From: Chiua virens
Taxonomy: Eukaryota > Basidiomycota > Agaricomycetes > Boletales > Boletaceae
Length of the DNA: 64,000 nucleotides
Direction: 5' to 3'
Assembly (NCBI GenBank): GCA_019787685.1
Contig: JAHNUO010000004.1
Coordinates: forward strand, 806,001 to 870,000
Numbering within the stretch: position 1 is the stretch's first letter; each line of letters starts with the position of its first letter. Below are positions 20,063 to 33,100 of this stretch, piece by piece. Under the pieces are notes generated by a model. It searched no databases, was not told the DNA's origin, and saw only the letters and a list, made by a program, of their open reading frames with translations. The position numbers and the translations under genes were made by a program.

Positions 20063-21060
20063 TGTTAACGAGTGGATAATTGAATACCAGTGCATGAGTG
20101 GGATGCAATATATGCGATTCGAGGTGGGTTGTGGAGTAAGGGAAGGGTGGGGATCCAGCGCAGGATTTAATAAATTAATCGCATGAATTGCTGCTGTAGT
20201 CCTTGTGTTTCAGGGACAAAGAAGTTGTGTGCCTCGTATGTTGCAACCCCACAGGGGTGAAACCCCATGCTACGGTAGCCTAGCCGAGATAAGGATGCTC
20301 ACGAGCCTTGTAAAGGTGGGTCGTGGTTACCTCGGTATCTCACTTGACGTATTATTTACCATTGCGAATATTACCGAAGGGAAAGTGGCATGGATACATA
20401 CGTTGCCCCATACTTCCAGTTAGAAGCGACTTTTCAAGTTGACATACAGTGTATCATTGATGCATTGATGGGCCACACGTGCCAGTGGTACTAATAAGTA
20501 GTGCGTTCAAGTTGCGGCAGGCGCATTGCCTCTATTGCGAGGCTGCTACATGTCACAAATTGTGATGTGAAGTCGGGGCAACCACTGTAACACGTACTTA
20601 TAACCTTGACGTTGACCATTCGACAATTTGTGACGTGTTTGTTGTGCCACAACTGCCATTCCGTTGTTGCCAAGCAGGTCGCTCGGCAGATACTGTGCGA
20701 AGAGAACCGGGTCGCCCTGAAGGAGAAGCTTTGCACGCAGCCATCTTCACATGGGCAAGAGCTAGAGTGAGTTCGGCTGCTATACATTGAGATAAGTAAA
20801 TCGACACTGAGGTACCCGGCCGGACGGAACTCAGGCCAGTTTATCAGCGGGCTCTTGCCACAGTGTTTGACATATGTACTTTCAGAAATTGTGACAGAAT
20901 GGACGCTGAGTATGCCAGTTTACCTGATAGGGGGGTACGTTCACACGGGTCTAGCAATATAACGGCAAGGGTGTATGTGCTATCAGCTTCTTGTTCCGGT
21001 GAAGCTCTTCGGTTGCTTCCTCACTCCCTGGAACCTCCCCAATCCTAAGCAAGAGGGATG
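20063..21060. other. 1-kb spacer with repeated AAATTGTGA-type sites
   Basis: I see no gene. A near-perfect palindrome TCACAAATTGTGA is at 20553-20565, the same core inverted (ACAATTTGTGA) at 20623-20633, and a third core (GAAATTGTGAC) near 20885. They lie 180-510 bp upstream of the cell-wall protein start and could be a factor site. Confidence 0.35.
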
Positions 21061-22039
21061 ATCTCGTTCACCCGATTCTTCCTCTTGACCTTTTTGTTCT
21101 CTTCTGTCTTCGCTTTGCCCGTAGCGTTGCAGGTGAGCCAAAGGGATGTCGTCGACCCACAAATCACTAGTCCAGGTTCCACCACTGTTTGGCACGTCAA
21201 TGCTGAAGAGACTGTGACCTGGTAAGTTACTTTCCTTCTCGCAGTCGCGTGCAGACCAACTCATGCGTGTTCTCCATAGGAGTACGACCGGCTTACCAGC
21301 GAACCAGACCAACCCGGTCGGGAGGCTAGTTCTCGGCTATCTGTACAACAACAGCGAGAACCTCATGCTTGGTGAGTGATCCAGACTTACTGAGGATTTT
21401 CACCCTCCTGCGTGCACGTTGCTCTGGCAGCAGTGCATGCATTGGCATGCATCGGCTCGTGCTGATACGTTATCAAGATTCCCCTCTTGCCACGAACATC
21501 AACTATTCGGTAGGATACGCACAAATCACGGTACCTAATGTTCCTACCCGGGATGACTACATCGTTGTTCGTAAGTGGCTAACTCGTTACCGTACGATCC
21601 ATTGTTTTCAACGTCGATGGTAGTGTTCGGTGATTCTGGTAACGCAAGTCCCAAGTTTACGATTATCAATGATGCTTCCTCGTCGACCTTCGGCTCAGAC
21701 GTCATCGACGTCCCCTGTTTCGTCGGGTTCGCCAGACCAGTCTCCTACTACGGGATCAACGCCTACTTCGACCCCACCATCAGCCAATCCGAGTACCTCG
21801 GCTGATGCTGGAGGTGACACAACTGGATCCACGGGGGGTGGTGTCGCGGCGACCACACCATCATCATCATCATCACCATCATCATCGAGTCATATAACGT
21901 CTTCTCCCACCGCGGTCACTGTGACGTCCTCCGTTACCCCGTCGGCAACCCAGCCTAGCGCTGCCTGGCAGAAACATGTTCGGGCTTAGGAACGTCTATC
22001 AGCGTCGCATTGGCTTTGATCTACTTCGTCTTCTCATGA
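21061..22039 (+). CDS. Kre9/Knh1-domain Ser/Thr-rich GPI-type wall protein
   Basis: Exons are 21061-21221, 21280-21371, 21478-21570 and from 21624. The N-terminus MISFTRFFLLTFLFSSVFALP is a signal peptide. The Kre9-like domain follows (ITSPGSTTVWHVNAEETVTW, then GRLVLGYLYNNSENLMLG, ITVPNVPTRDDYIVV, LFGDSGNASPKFTI). A Ser/Thr-rich linker follows, partly from an ATC/TCA microsatellite (about 21850-21890). The end is a hydrophobic GPI-type tail (GTSISVALALIYFVFS, stop 22037-22039). The domain and tail share one frame, but the Ser/Thr linker is one base out of phase. Either two compensating indels or splicing I cannot resolve is involved. It is likely a plasma-membrane or wall glucan-related protein. 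Confidence 0.75.
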
Positions 22040-24970
22040 CCATACTTTGATATCGACTTTTGAAACCCTGGACGATGTATGATCACGCAAAGTACTAATG
22101 TCTCTTTGGTGTGACGTGCTTTTCCCTTGCGGACGAACTGTTGACTCCATCTTCCTTGTTCTACTTTAATGTAACGACTTTACCCACACAGCGAGTTCAC
22201 GCGAACAGTGCTAACTGCATTGCGTTCTATTATCGCTACGGTATACTCACGTATACGATGACCTACGTTTTGATTGTGACAGTAGTACAGAAACGTTAAC
22301 GATGTATATACGATCTGTGAATATCATTTAAAGAACTTTGATAACAAAGATCACTTGTGCTTACGTTCTCACGACGGGCTTTACGCCAACTTTGCACTGC
22401 GGTACTCGTTGGTGGATCACTGTTGCGACTCACATGAGAAGTGAATTGGAGCCAGTGCGCGGGAAGCTCCTTCGAATTTCTTTCAAATCGTAGGCATTCC
22501 GGGTGTGCACAAAGAGACCCTGATTCACGCTCGCCGTTGCTTCCCGACACTGAGAGGCTGAGATTCAACCAACAGATGTTGACGTGAAAACGCGACTCTT
22601 GTTTCAAGTGAGACGCCACGGCAGTGACGTCTCTTGTACGACCCCCCTCGAATTCGTGTCATGCCACCACCGAAGCAGCTTGGGGACGACCGAGTTTGAA
22701 GTCGAATTTCAATCCGCGGAGAAAAACGAGGGAGATAACGAACGTCGAGTAATGTCCGGCCGCCCAAAACCATCCAAGTAGTTCCGGGGCCGTCTACCAA
22801 GCTTGTTACCTCGTCCAGCGTCCATACATGTGGGCATATCGGACCGGGCTACTGTCACCGTACATTGAGAGATGCCATACTCGGTCCGGAGTCGAACTTG
22901 AAACAAGGTCGCACAAGAAAAGGGAAACCTCTAGATTGGCTAGATGGTTGAACGTTGAACAGTGGATTGAGCACTTGACTATCTCCTGAGAGATCGGGTG
23001 CCACTTTGAAATTTTTTGATGTCGAAGCCCCTCGGATCACACTGATGGTGACGCGCGCTGGAAGGATGCCTGGATGGCCCTACAAGGCAAAATGAGGGCG
23101 GGCTGCCATTTTCAGAAAACGTGGCCACTTGCCCTAGTGAAGGTGCATGTCCGAGTCCCGATTCCGAGTCGCTGCCCTTGAATCTGCAGGGTAACGCGCT
23201 AAGTATGTGCCAAACCACGATAGCGGGGAAGGATCATGGAAAGTATGTGCCTACGAAAATAGGCTGACTTGGAGTTCAGTCCCGTGTTTCTGAGTCCTTT
23301 CGAGAACACCATCGAGCTCGAGGAGTAGTAAATACCTGGATCCGAGATAAATAGCGCATGGGTGATTCCCCCCAGTGCCACCATTCGCCTTCCATCGGAT
23401 TGTGGCGGCCGATCTTCGCAATGTTCGCACTTCAAAGCCACCAGCGCCGCGGGGGAGCAGTCGAGTCATCTGAGACCCATTGACAGAAATGAAAGGGCCA
23501 TCACTTGCAGCTATATAGAAAGCTCATTATTATACATATTGTGATGTATCCGTTGTAGGCCCGGAGGTACGGCAGAGACGGTGGTAGCCCTTAATTTTGC
23601 TTCGAAACTGTCCATAGCATGCCACACTCCGACGACGACGCACTCTTGTTTACCCCGTTTGTCACATACATTCATGAATATGAATTGTCGAAGAGAGCGC
23701 TTAGCCCCCGATCCGAGGTATGTAGAGCGGGCGCAAGGAGGACCATCACAATGTCTGTTGCTACCCATGACATCATTACGAAGGTCAGCGCTGATACCAC
23801 GAGTGATTGCAATACATACGCGGTGGCACATGTGCGTGTTTTGCGGTGACAAGGAGGCAATTGATCACATCGAGACGTCTTGGCGAGATAATCACCGTGA
23901 TCTCCATGTGTCCAGCCATTTCCGCATTCGATCAGCGAAACCCGTGGAAGAGAGACCCGTGGAAGAGAGATGGCTTCCCGTTGCCACAGGTCGTCGACCC
24001 CAAGTGTCGCATCCTCGGAGCTTCCCGCGAGTGGGAATGAGAATGAAAACCCTTTTTTATTCACCCGCCTCACTGGCAAGTGAGATTCGCATTGATTGTG
24101 GAAAATGGTATTCCGCTTGAGCATCGAGCCAAGTGTATCGTGTATTCGAGGGTTGGAGCGGCCAACTTCGAAGTGCTCAGTGGAGCATCAACGAAGCGGC
24201 CAGTTTGGATCACCTTGTTTCGGAGGCGAGTCACAAGTTCAAGGATGTTCTTTTATTCGAGAGTTGGTGCCAACTTCGAAGTGGAGCATCAGCGAAGGGG
24301 TCAGTTCGATTTCGTTTCGGAGGCGAGTGCTTGGTATCGTTGGGATGCGTCTTCGAAGGTTGTTGCCGACTTCGAGTGGAGCATCAGCGACGGAGTCACT
24401 GGACTGATTCAGATCTTGTTTCGGAGGCGAGTGATTGATATCTTTGAGGTCCGGACTCCGGATGTGTGCCAAAGTGGAATCTCCCGGACTGCGGTGAAAT
24501 TTTCAAGTTCGAGGGACACGGAGCACCTCCTAGCGCTCAGCTTGATGATGCTGACGGACTTCTGTTCGGGCGAGTTACGGGATCCGCAGTCACAGTGACT
24601 CAGAAAAGTTCGCATGTCAGATTTATGTTGTTGTTTTCGATGGTGGCATGCAGAACAAGCGAAGTGATATCACCGCAGTGATTGGTTGCAAATCTAACTT
24701 GGATGCATAATCAACTTTCATTGTTTATGTAAAGAAAAACTCGTAAAAAAATTGCGGTCGTGAAGACATCTCTAACAAATACACGACATAATTCTAAGTG
24801 TTTAATTTCGTGCCAGGGCTACATGCCATGGAGGCTTGCCTGAGCCTCCTCCTCGTGAACAATACATACCCGGAACGATTCGATCCGCAAGCACCAGCTG
24901 ACGGAGCACTTCTATGGCCGTTTGGACCCGCAGGGTCCCAAACGGAAATATTGCATGGCAAGTGAGACAC
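22040..24970. other. 2.9-kb gene-poor region
   Basis: I found no recognisable gene on either strand. It includes a 15-bp duplication (GACCCGTGGAAGAGA type, 23939-23970) and the tandem repeat listed at 24145-24445. The rest shows nothing I can support, and it may be decayed mobile DNA. Confidence 0.4.
24145..24445 (+). repeat. decayed tandem repeat, three units of about 95-110 bp
   Basis: Units begin near 24145, 24256 and 24352. Each has TTCGAGGGTTGG-like sequence, CCAACTTCGAAGTG, GTGGAGCATCAGCGA and TTTCGGAGGCGAGT in the same order, with many substitutions and small indels between. All three plus-strand frames are mostly open here, so the coding potential is ambiguous. Confidence 0.7.
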
Positions 24971-25541
24971 TTAGGATGGCGACCATCCTCCGGGCATGAA
25001 GTTCCAGTCGATGGATAGCACACCAGTGCTCAGCTGACCCAGTTGCTGAAACAGACCAACGGACATATCTTGACTGTGGATCAGACACGCATCAAACGAA
25101 GGAAGCACTTAAGTATACCTAAATCACCCGAAGCGCAGCTTTGGCATTCATCGGCCACCTTGCCGTATGCCGACTGTCCAGTGGCGGTGTTTGTGACGGA
25201 GACCCACTGAGGAATAACTTGAGAATCCATATGTAGCACTTGACGGATGTGAGGGTATACCAACCTGGTTACAGTAAGCACCGTTATTATAGATCTGGGT
25301 TGAAAGGGCGACAATGGAATCGCTGTTGCTATTTTCTTCACCACACGCTCCCAAGCCATCGTAGAACCATGTTCCCTAGATGGCCGGTGATCAACACCGA
25401 GACGAACGGTGATTCGAAGGAACTACGCACTTGCCCATAGTTGGACCGTTTGCCGAGTGATTGTTCAGAGGGCAAGGGTGCACCCTGTACCGAGAGGAAG
25501 AAGATGCTGAACACGATCAAGATGACAGAAAGTTGGTACAT
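24971..25541 (-). CDS. small secreted double-psi beta-barrel (RlpA/expansin-like) protein
   Basis: Four exons join in phase: 25431-25541, 25265-25375, 25119-25206, 24971-25068, giving 135 residues. The start MYQLSVILIVFSIFFLSVQG is a signal peptide. After a short linker the barrel begins GTWFYDGLGACG and continues IVALSTQIYNNGAYCNQ, WVSVTNTATG, VADECQSCASGDLDMS and VGLFQQLGQLSTGVLSIDW, the DPBB/barwin-like core of fungal RlpA-like proteins. DECxxC and GDLDMS are the usual barrel signatures. A longer start at 25568 would add nine residues before the signal. It probably acts outside the cell, on wall polymers or at a host surface; that role is inference. Confidence 0.85.
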
Positions 25542-26621
25542 TATGAGAGGAGTGTGTGGTGAGAGCAATCCGGGACGCCAGGAGTTAAGCGAGAGGCTAG
25601 CACGCTCGACTATATCTATGGGTCATTTCCAGGCTGCTTTTATACCCAGCCTGGCCCAGAGAGCAGGTTACCTCACCTATGACGGGTTAACGGATTGCTG
25701 TGCCCAAAAGGGACATCGACCAGGAAGGGGATAGTTTGTCCCACATACAAGCGGGAAAAGAGAGGGCCAATTGCACCTCAACCGAGAAGGGACCTCGGAA
25801 GTCATGTAAGTATCCACTCGTATTTTGAGGGGATTTCTGATTCCGGGGTAGGTTTGGATGGGAAGGATGACGGAATTCATTGGGCACCTGAGAGTATTAG
25901 AGCGCGCCCACGAGGAATTCGTGTGGTCCATGTGTTTACGGACGAGCCTGCAGGACAACCGACAACCCTGCTTGCACTCCGCCGGGGAGTCATAAGAAAG
26001 GATGAACTTGAAGTAATTGTGCAAGCTCGCGGGTGTAAACTACCTCTTTGTCAGCCATTCACACTCATTGCCACAGCGTGACTTTACCATTCAATTCAAC
26101 ACTCCACGGCCGCTTCTACTCTTCTACCGCCTGGACTTTGGCGAGGAAATTTTTTGCGATACCACGCTGTCGGCGCTGGCATGTGCTCACGGGCACCAGG
26201 ATCGCGAGGATTGGGTGAAACAAGCCAACAGAATTTGCCGAAGGCGTGGCGTGTCAGACGTATCAAGCCACAATGCATGTTCGAGGTCAGTGCTCCGATC
26301 CCGAGTTTGACGGCCTGGTGGTCACCCCGTTGCCAGAACTTCCCTGACGGGCTCTCCAAGTGGGGCGATGACAGTTACGGTTGAAACTGCAGTTCTAATT
26401 TGATCAGTTACAGGCCGAGTCACTGCTATCCTCCAGCACTGTGCTCATCATGCATGATGTCAAGCCAATCCTCGTACCCACCGCCGTCCGTGGGCTGCTC
26501 TGCGTCTCTGCCGAGAACCGCGGATTTTAGCACATTGAGCGGCGATTTTTTGACCGAAATTTGTTGCTGGGTTTACAGCCTCCTTTCCTCCGCGCCGTGA
26601 ACGCGTTTTTTATTTTGTTCC
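25542..26621. other. 1.1-kb spacer
   Basis: I see no gene. The right end holds CT-rich sequence just ahead of the F-BAR gene and is probably its promoter; the left end should be the promoter of the secreted DPBB protein. Confidence 0.4.
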
Positions 26622-29600
26622 AATGTCATCAACGTAAGGTCCCCGCAGCAATTTAAGTTTTTTCTCTCTCTCGATTTACCTCATCGTCATTTGGCGGTGA
26701 AGTCCAAGAACTCCAGACGGCCTTTAACATCAACTGGACGGGTCACGGGGCTGCAAACATGGGAGCCCTCCGAAACGGTGTTCGCATAAATGACACCAGT
26801 TCTCAGGTAATGAGAGCACTGTTTTGGAGCGCAGGAGTGTGTATCTGAATCGTATTCTGTCCTTCGATGCTTCCTTCACGGAGATGAGGGAGTGAGATGT
26901 CTCGTAGAGTCGACCCTACGGATTCTGGATGACTCACGTTTCATCCTTGGATTCCTTCCACCACGAATTTTTGTGCCGGGTAGTAGCCCGACTGAGAACT
27001 TTTGAGTAACTAAGTTGGCGTTTACACGTGACATCGCAGTAGCAACGCAAGACAGCTAGCAGGTGCATTGCCACATGATCCTATGTCTTTTGAGTGTTCT
27101 ATGATATTGACAAGTCAAGTCAAACTTGAAGCAATGCAAGAAGTCGAGAGTTACGGTCAAAATCTCCCTGTAAAACGTTCGTCTTGATTAGTGCGCCCAT
27201 GACGTTGAATAGGTTTGCTAGGGCCAGGTGGATCGTATCGCTGATCTTTTCGATGCCCATCTCGGGTTGATCAACGAAGTATGTGGCGCATTCATGGGCA
27301 TCGGCGTTGCATGCTCACTGAGTCGTTTGTTCAGGTTCACGATATCTACCAGGCTCGAGGAGCACTAGAACGCGAGTATGCTGCTAAGCTCCAACAGTTG
27401 GTGAAAAGAGCCACAGACCGGAAAAACAAAGCTGCAACCTCGCTTGTGGCGGGAGAAGGATCCTACAAAATCTTGTTCTGACAGCACTATCCAGCGAAAG
27501 TACGCACCAATCTATATCTTCCGGTATTTTCTCAGAGATTAGCTTTCGTTTAGCACACTCATTACTGCCTATGCTCAAATCATTGCATCTATGTCCAAAG
27601 TCGCCCTAGACCATGTTCAATTGGCTGACACAATTGTCGCCCAAGTCACAGAACCTCTCAAGGCACTGGAGCGCAGCAATGAAGGGTTCAAGAAAAAGGT
27701 TCGCACCGCTTGGTCTGTCCAAGTTTCCGGAACAAGAAACAAGCTGACTGTTTCAGCAGCAATCCCAGTTCTACCAAAAGTTACTAGTCGGAACGTGAAC
27801 GGATTTATTTAGATCGGCTCAAGGTTCGCGTTCCCAAGGTTTATTCCATGGATATCTTGATCCGTTAATTGATACAGAATAAGCAAAAGGTATGTCTCCG
27901 CTGAGTTACCTTCTTGGCCGGATATCACCATATTGACTTCTTCTTAGTACGACGATGAATGTACCGAAGTCGAGATACACCGCCAGAAGCAGGTATTTTA
28001 TCCGAAATGTGGCGAAGCGTGATCGTGGTAAAACGGCAAGCAGGGTCATGCTCAACAAGATCGTCACGCCGACCGCGCGACGCGGCAGTATGAACAGCAC
28101 CAGGACAATATGCTTACTAGCAAGAAGTAAGTTGTTTCATTTACACGTCGAGATTATATCGCTAACCCCGTGTAGTGTATATCTCGTCTCCATCGCGGTT
28201 GCTAACAAAATCAAAGATAGGTTTTATACTGAAGATTTGCCCAATGTAGAGGAATGTGCGTAACGTTACCTCCAGTCTTTAGTAAACTCATCAAATCCTA
28301 CCCAGAACTTCCGTGAGCGACATTGAAGCTTTCGGCATTGAAATCGTCTGAAGAAGAATAAAAATAAATTTCAGAGCAATTGCAGACCCGACTAGTGAAG
28401 GATTGTACGAAGATTTTGCTTCAAGCGCAAACTATACAGTTATTGCATCAAGAAGCTTTGAAGGATCACATTGCTTCCGTCACAGATGCGCTCGAGGGAA
28501 TCCAACCTCACAAAGATCAGAATCTTTTTATTGATCTCAACATCAGACCTTTTAGTTTACCAAATGACTGGAAATTTGAGCCCTGCGCAAGTCATTATGA
28601 CACTGTAAGTTGACGCATCATGCCTCGATTGCATTTTTTGACATTCCTTCCAGAGTGATGTTTCTCTTGAACCTTCTCCGAAGGTCTTTCTTCAGAACAA
28701 ACTTGCTCGTTCAAGGGGAAAGCTGGAAGAGTTGGAGTCGGTCCTCAGTTCTAAACGTGAGAACGTGCATCCCATTGGGGTGATTCAGCTGACCTTGAGG
28801 CAGGGAACGAGGTAGAAAAGTACACTCATTTGATTGCCTCGAGCTCCGCCGACAACACGCTTGGAAATGACGATGCCGTGAATGTATTACGCCCTTTAAT
28901 TTTCTCGTCTGCATTTCAGATTTGTAATGAACATATATTGCAGGGTTATCTAGACGCACAGCATCAAGTCACATTTTTCGCGACGTCGGAGCTCGTCCTG
29001 CGCTCGGAAATCGATACCATTGCTGCGGCACTTGCTGGTAGGTTGGAATGATACTTGTACATTCGATTCTAAAGCAGAGACCCTCCTCAGGCGACGAAGG
29101 TGGTTCCCGTCCGCATGACTTCAAAAGCTCGTCATTTTCCATACCCACTATGTGCGGTTATTGCAAGGTGTGAGCTGGTTAAGCAGATTGTGGCATTGGG
29201 ATAAAGACAAGGCACAGACCTCGATCTGGGGACTAAGCAAACTCGGAAAAACGTGTAAGGCGTGTGGATTATCGGTCCATGCGAAATGTGAATTGAAGGT
29301 GAGGGAGATCCTTCTTCATCCTTGATCACTGTGTGAATACAACCAAGGTACCCGCGGAATGTACCGGCGTTCGTGGCGATCACCGAGTCGCGGAGACGCC
29401 GTCTAGGACCCCGTCGATGACAACTCGAAAGGAAATGGGCGGCGAGCCTTCTCGTGTGACTTCTGGGAGACCGAGTTCTACCAATTCCTCCGCAGCAGGT
29501 GACACCGGCGAAACTTCAACGGCGTCCTCGTTTGTGCAGGTTGACCTGCCACATGGTCATCTTTCTGCTCGTGTTGCCTATGATTTCACAGCGACGTCCC

Positions 29601-30157
29601 CTTTTGAGTTGAGTGTTTCTGGCAAGTGGATTCTTCTCATGAACATGCGCTGTCTTATGAATATGCGGTTTTGACACGCTCCATAGAAGGAACGATCGTT
29701 CATGTGCTAGAAGAAGATGATGGATCAGGCTGGGTCAAGGTGACTGACGACTGCGGTGGGAAAGGCCTCATTCCAGCTTCCTATCTTGAGACCACCGCCG
29801 TCAAATTACTTGAACCTTCTGGGAGCTCTGAGGAATCACGGGTCTTTGGCCAATACGGTAGGCGTCTTTCCGTTGTCTGCTGCCTGAGCGACGAGTGAGC
29901 GCGTGTTCCAGTGCGAGTGATATATGACTACGAAGCGCAAGGCCCTGACGAGCTCAGCATCAAAGAAGGGGAGCTACTAGAACTTTCTTCTGGTCCATAT
30001 GGCGGTCAGAATCGCGCGGACGGGTGGTGGGAAGGTGAGAAAAATGGCCGCTCGATTATATGATGATTGACCGATTACAATTTTAGGGTACTCGAATGAC
30101 GGAAGGAAAGGGATATTCCCTAGTAACTATGTACGTTCTCTTTTGCGAAAAAAGTAA
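26622..30157 (+). CDS. BZZ1: BZZ1-like F-BAR, C1 and double SH3 protein
   Basis: Exons can be followed from the FCH/F-BAR start (VDRIADLFDAHLGLINE, VHDIYQARGALEREYAAKLQQL) through EVEIHRQKQ, VYLVSIAVANKIKDRFYTEDLP and FIDLNIRPFSLPNDWKFEPC. A C1 zinc domain follows (HDFKSSSFSIPTMCGYCK, TCKACGLSVHAKCELK). Then come two SH3 domains (ARVAYDFTATSPFELSVS-EGTIVHVLEEDDGSGW; VIYDYEAQGPDELSIKEGE...GIFPSNYV). BZZ1 proteins link membrane curvature to actin assembly at endocytic sites. The first complete intron is unusually long (about 415 nt, from 26809). A GC-AG intron (29622-29686) splits SH3-1. One base too many or too few near 27478 and near 27790 breaks the F-BAR frame, and the N-terminal exon join is unresolved. 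Confidence 0.8.
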
Positions 30158-33100
30158 CAAGGTTATTGAGTACGTCTACGACAGGTTGAATTAACCTGAT
30201 TGTTTTCCACGCTCCCGTCAGTTTGGGACCTATTTGTATATCAACGTTTGCTGCGTATGTAAGACACCTTCCACACCCTCACCGTGCAGCAGCATGAACC
30301 CATCATTCCAGGCAAGCATGCTGCAGGTTTTTCTCGTAAGTGGCGCGGAAGTGAACGAGCCGACTTCTGGTAACACAGCATTGACACCTGGGAGAGAAGA
30401 CATTATCGCCGTTGACCATGGATTGAATATATTGCGTCACGGTGTTCTAGCCGAATTATGAATCCGTCTCCCGACTGAACACGAGTTCATCTTAACTTAT
30501 GTCATATCTGGGTTGATCAATCAATCACTGGTATCGAGCGTATGTTTGAGGTACAATATACCCTCTCCTGGCCAGTTATACTGGTAGGTGCACCGGCGAG
30601 AGCGCCAGGAACAGTCCAAAGGAACGATGTCGTACGATTACGATTGGTACTTGAGAGCCAGGAAGACAAATATAGTGGTCGCATCACAATTAACAACGAG
30701 AAAGGATACACTTGATGCCTCGGGTATCCGACTTGGGTGAGTGGAGACCCTTTCCGCTCTCATGACAGCAAATAGATTCGTAACGATGAACTGAGGACAG
30801 GGTCTAGGCTGAGGCGAGTGCGAAACTCAAGGCAGGTCCACACGGTCCAACTGCTCATTACGAATACTGCATCCCCTCGAGTTGGTTATAGTTACCGCTC
30901 GATGGGGTATCAAGGTCCGTCATATTAGCCGTGGTCGGAACTGTTTAATTAAAATAATTTGCCTTTCAATCGCGCTGTTCCTCAAAGGCGTGAACAAGCG
31001 AGCTTATGTTGACCGCTGTTGATTGCGCTAATAAATATGTACTCATCGATGCCTTCTGGAACGTACTGATTATTTTACCTCAGCTCAAGAATGCGGGCGG
31101 CATTTCACGGTGCGGATTTTGTCGCCTGTTCCTCCCTACTCTTGCCTTCCTTGACTGGCCTACTCGGCTTGGGCACCCTATCTCTTGACCGTCTGGGGAT
31201 ATTTATACTGATGTCATCTCGCACGCCATGCCACATACTAGAGGCTACACGCTGCAGCGATGTCCACCTCGTTTTTCAACTACTCCTCCCCCATGCGGCT
31301 CCTTTTCAACGATCGCAACCTTGATAACACCAAAGACACTGCGAATGACGAATAGACGGAACACACACAAATTTTTTCACAGTCCGAACATGTCGAAGAA
31401 GGTTGTGTGGATGTTCCACACGCTGCAGACCTGTCAAAGAGTGCCTTTTTTCCGAGGGACGGGCATTTGCAACCATCTACCTTGGTGCCGAGGTTCCGGT
31501 ACTTTTTTCTTCCCCTGGCTTGTCGTGCTCATGTCCACGGGCAGCCTCATGCGCGGGTGTTCTGGACATATTTTGAAGTTCCCCGTCGCGCAAATACGGA
31601 TTGACCTATTAATTGACAAGGAGCGGAGGGCCATTCGGAAGCAAGCGTGGAGCGTCGTTGGAGAATAATACCTATCACGATGACAAACAGGGAACAGGAA
31701 TTGTCCAGGCTTTATTGGATCTCTAAGCACGGTCTGCTCCAGGCCAAGAAGAAAGCCAATTCGAACCGCGACCGCGGAGGAATGTGACAAGAGGAGAAAG
31801 GGGGGGCACAGTCATCAAATTCCAATCACCGGGACATGGGCCTTTTTTTCCTTCCGTCTCCCGGTATAGTCCCCCCACACGTATAAAAGAACGGTCGACG
31901 AGACGGTGAGCTATGCATCGTTCAGTCTGACGACCCACCTCATACTCACTCTTCCTCTGTGCTGTCGCCGTGGACATTGGCAGGGTTCGCCTTTTTGGAC
32001 ACCCGAGCTCGTCGTTTTCCTTGCATCGTCGTCGTAGTACCGCGCAACACGAACGCCGTCTTGAGCCTTGGTTCGCTCCGTGGAGTGGGCCTTGCGACGG
32101 TGTTCTTGCGATGGATGACTGCGACGTTGATCCTTGGAGAGAGGACGCTTGTGCGTAACTGGCCCCCTTGTGTTTCCGTGGACGACGCCTTTCCTCTCCC
32201 TCTTCTCTCGCCTCGACTTCTCTCCTCGCCCTCGCCTCTGTTTCGTGGTGACGAGCGCACCGTGTTGTTGAGCGGACGTGTCCGTCGGTCCGTCGGTCCG
32301 CCGACCGCCGCTTGTCCGCAACTCGCAGAGTGTACACCAGTATAACAGAATCATGTGTCGGCGCATGCTAGTTACTGTCGCCCGGGACTCGGACCCTTTG
32401 TGCAAAGAGCTGGCTGGCTAGCTAGTTAGTACTGAATGGAATACTCGTCTCACGCTGTCAGTTCAGGCGGCGCGCGTCGCTGGCGGCCTCTGGCACTTTT
32501 TTGTTACAACCGAACCGAATACTCGTTATGCGACGCCGAGTCAGAGGCTCGCCCTCGATACCGAGTTCGAACATTGCCGTATTCACTGCGCCTTGCTGCC
32601 ACTGTTATCACCATTCACCACCCAGTGCCCGACAACTCTGTAGTGCTAACCATCCTCGGCAGCTCGCCTGGACGCTGACTCGGACAGCGGGCATTGTCAG
32701 GCATCAGACGAGCCCACTGAATGGGGCCTGGTCCAAATCACACTGGCATGCGGGTTCGTTCTCCAGCACACCTTTCGAACCCCACCAAGTTTCCACTTGC
32801 TACTGCCATTCGTTATCACCGGTCAGTCATGAGACGCCGAGCAGCGTCACCACCATAACGCCAGGGTTCTGTGGGCCGGCGATTCCCCGCGAGACCCTGA
32901 GGTCTAGCCTGGGCTCTGATATGCCCCAAAGCTGCTTTATGACCTGCACATGTGATCATGAACGATGACGGGCAGTGACCAACCTCATGCGCGTGGCGCA
33001 CTGGCCCTCCTGTCTCGTCCTGCCAGTGCAGCCGGTATCACTATTACCCTGGGACCCACCCCCAAGGGAGAGTCTGGGAAAGGGGCGTACGGGATAGGTC

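Noticed and set aside
31911..32405. Arg/Lys/Ser-rich minus-strand open frames as a nucleic-acid-binding protein
   Set aside because: Three frames are open together because of GC-rich composition; no start context, introns or domain decide between them.
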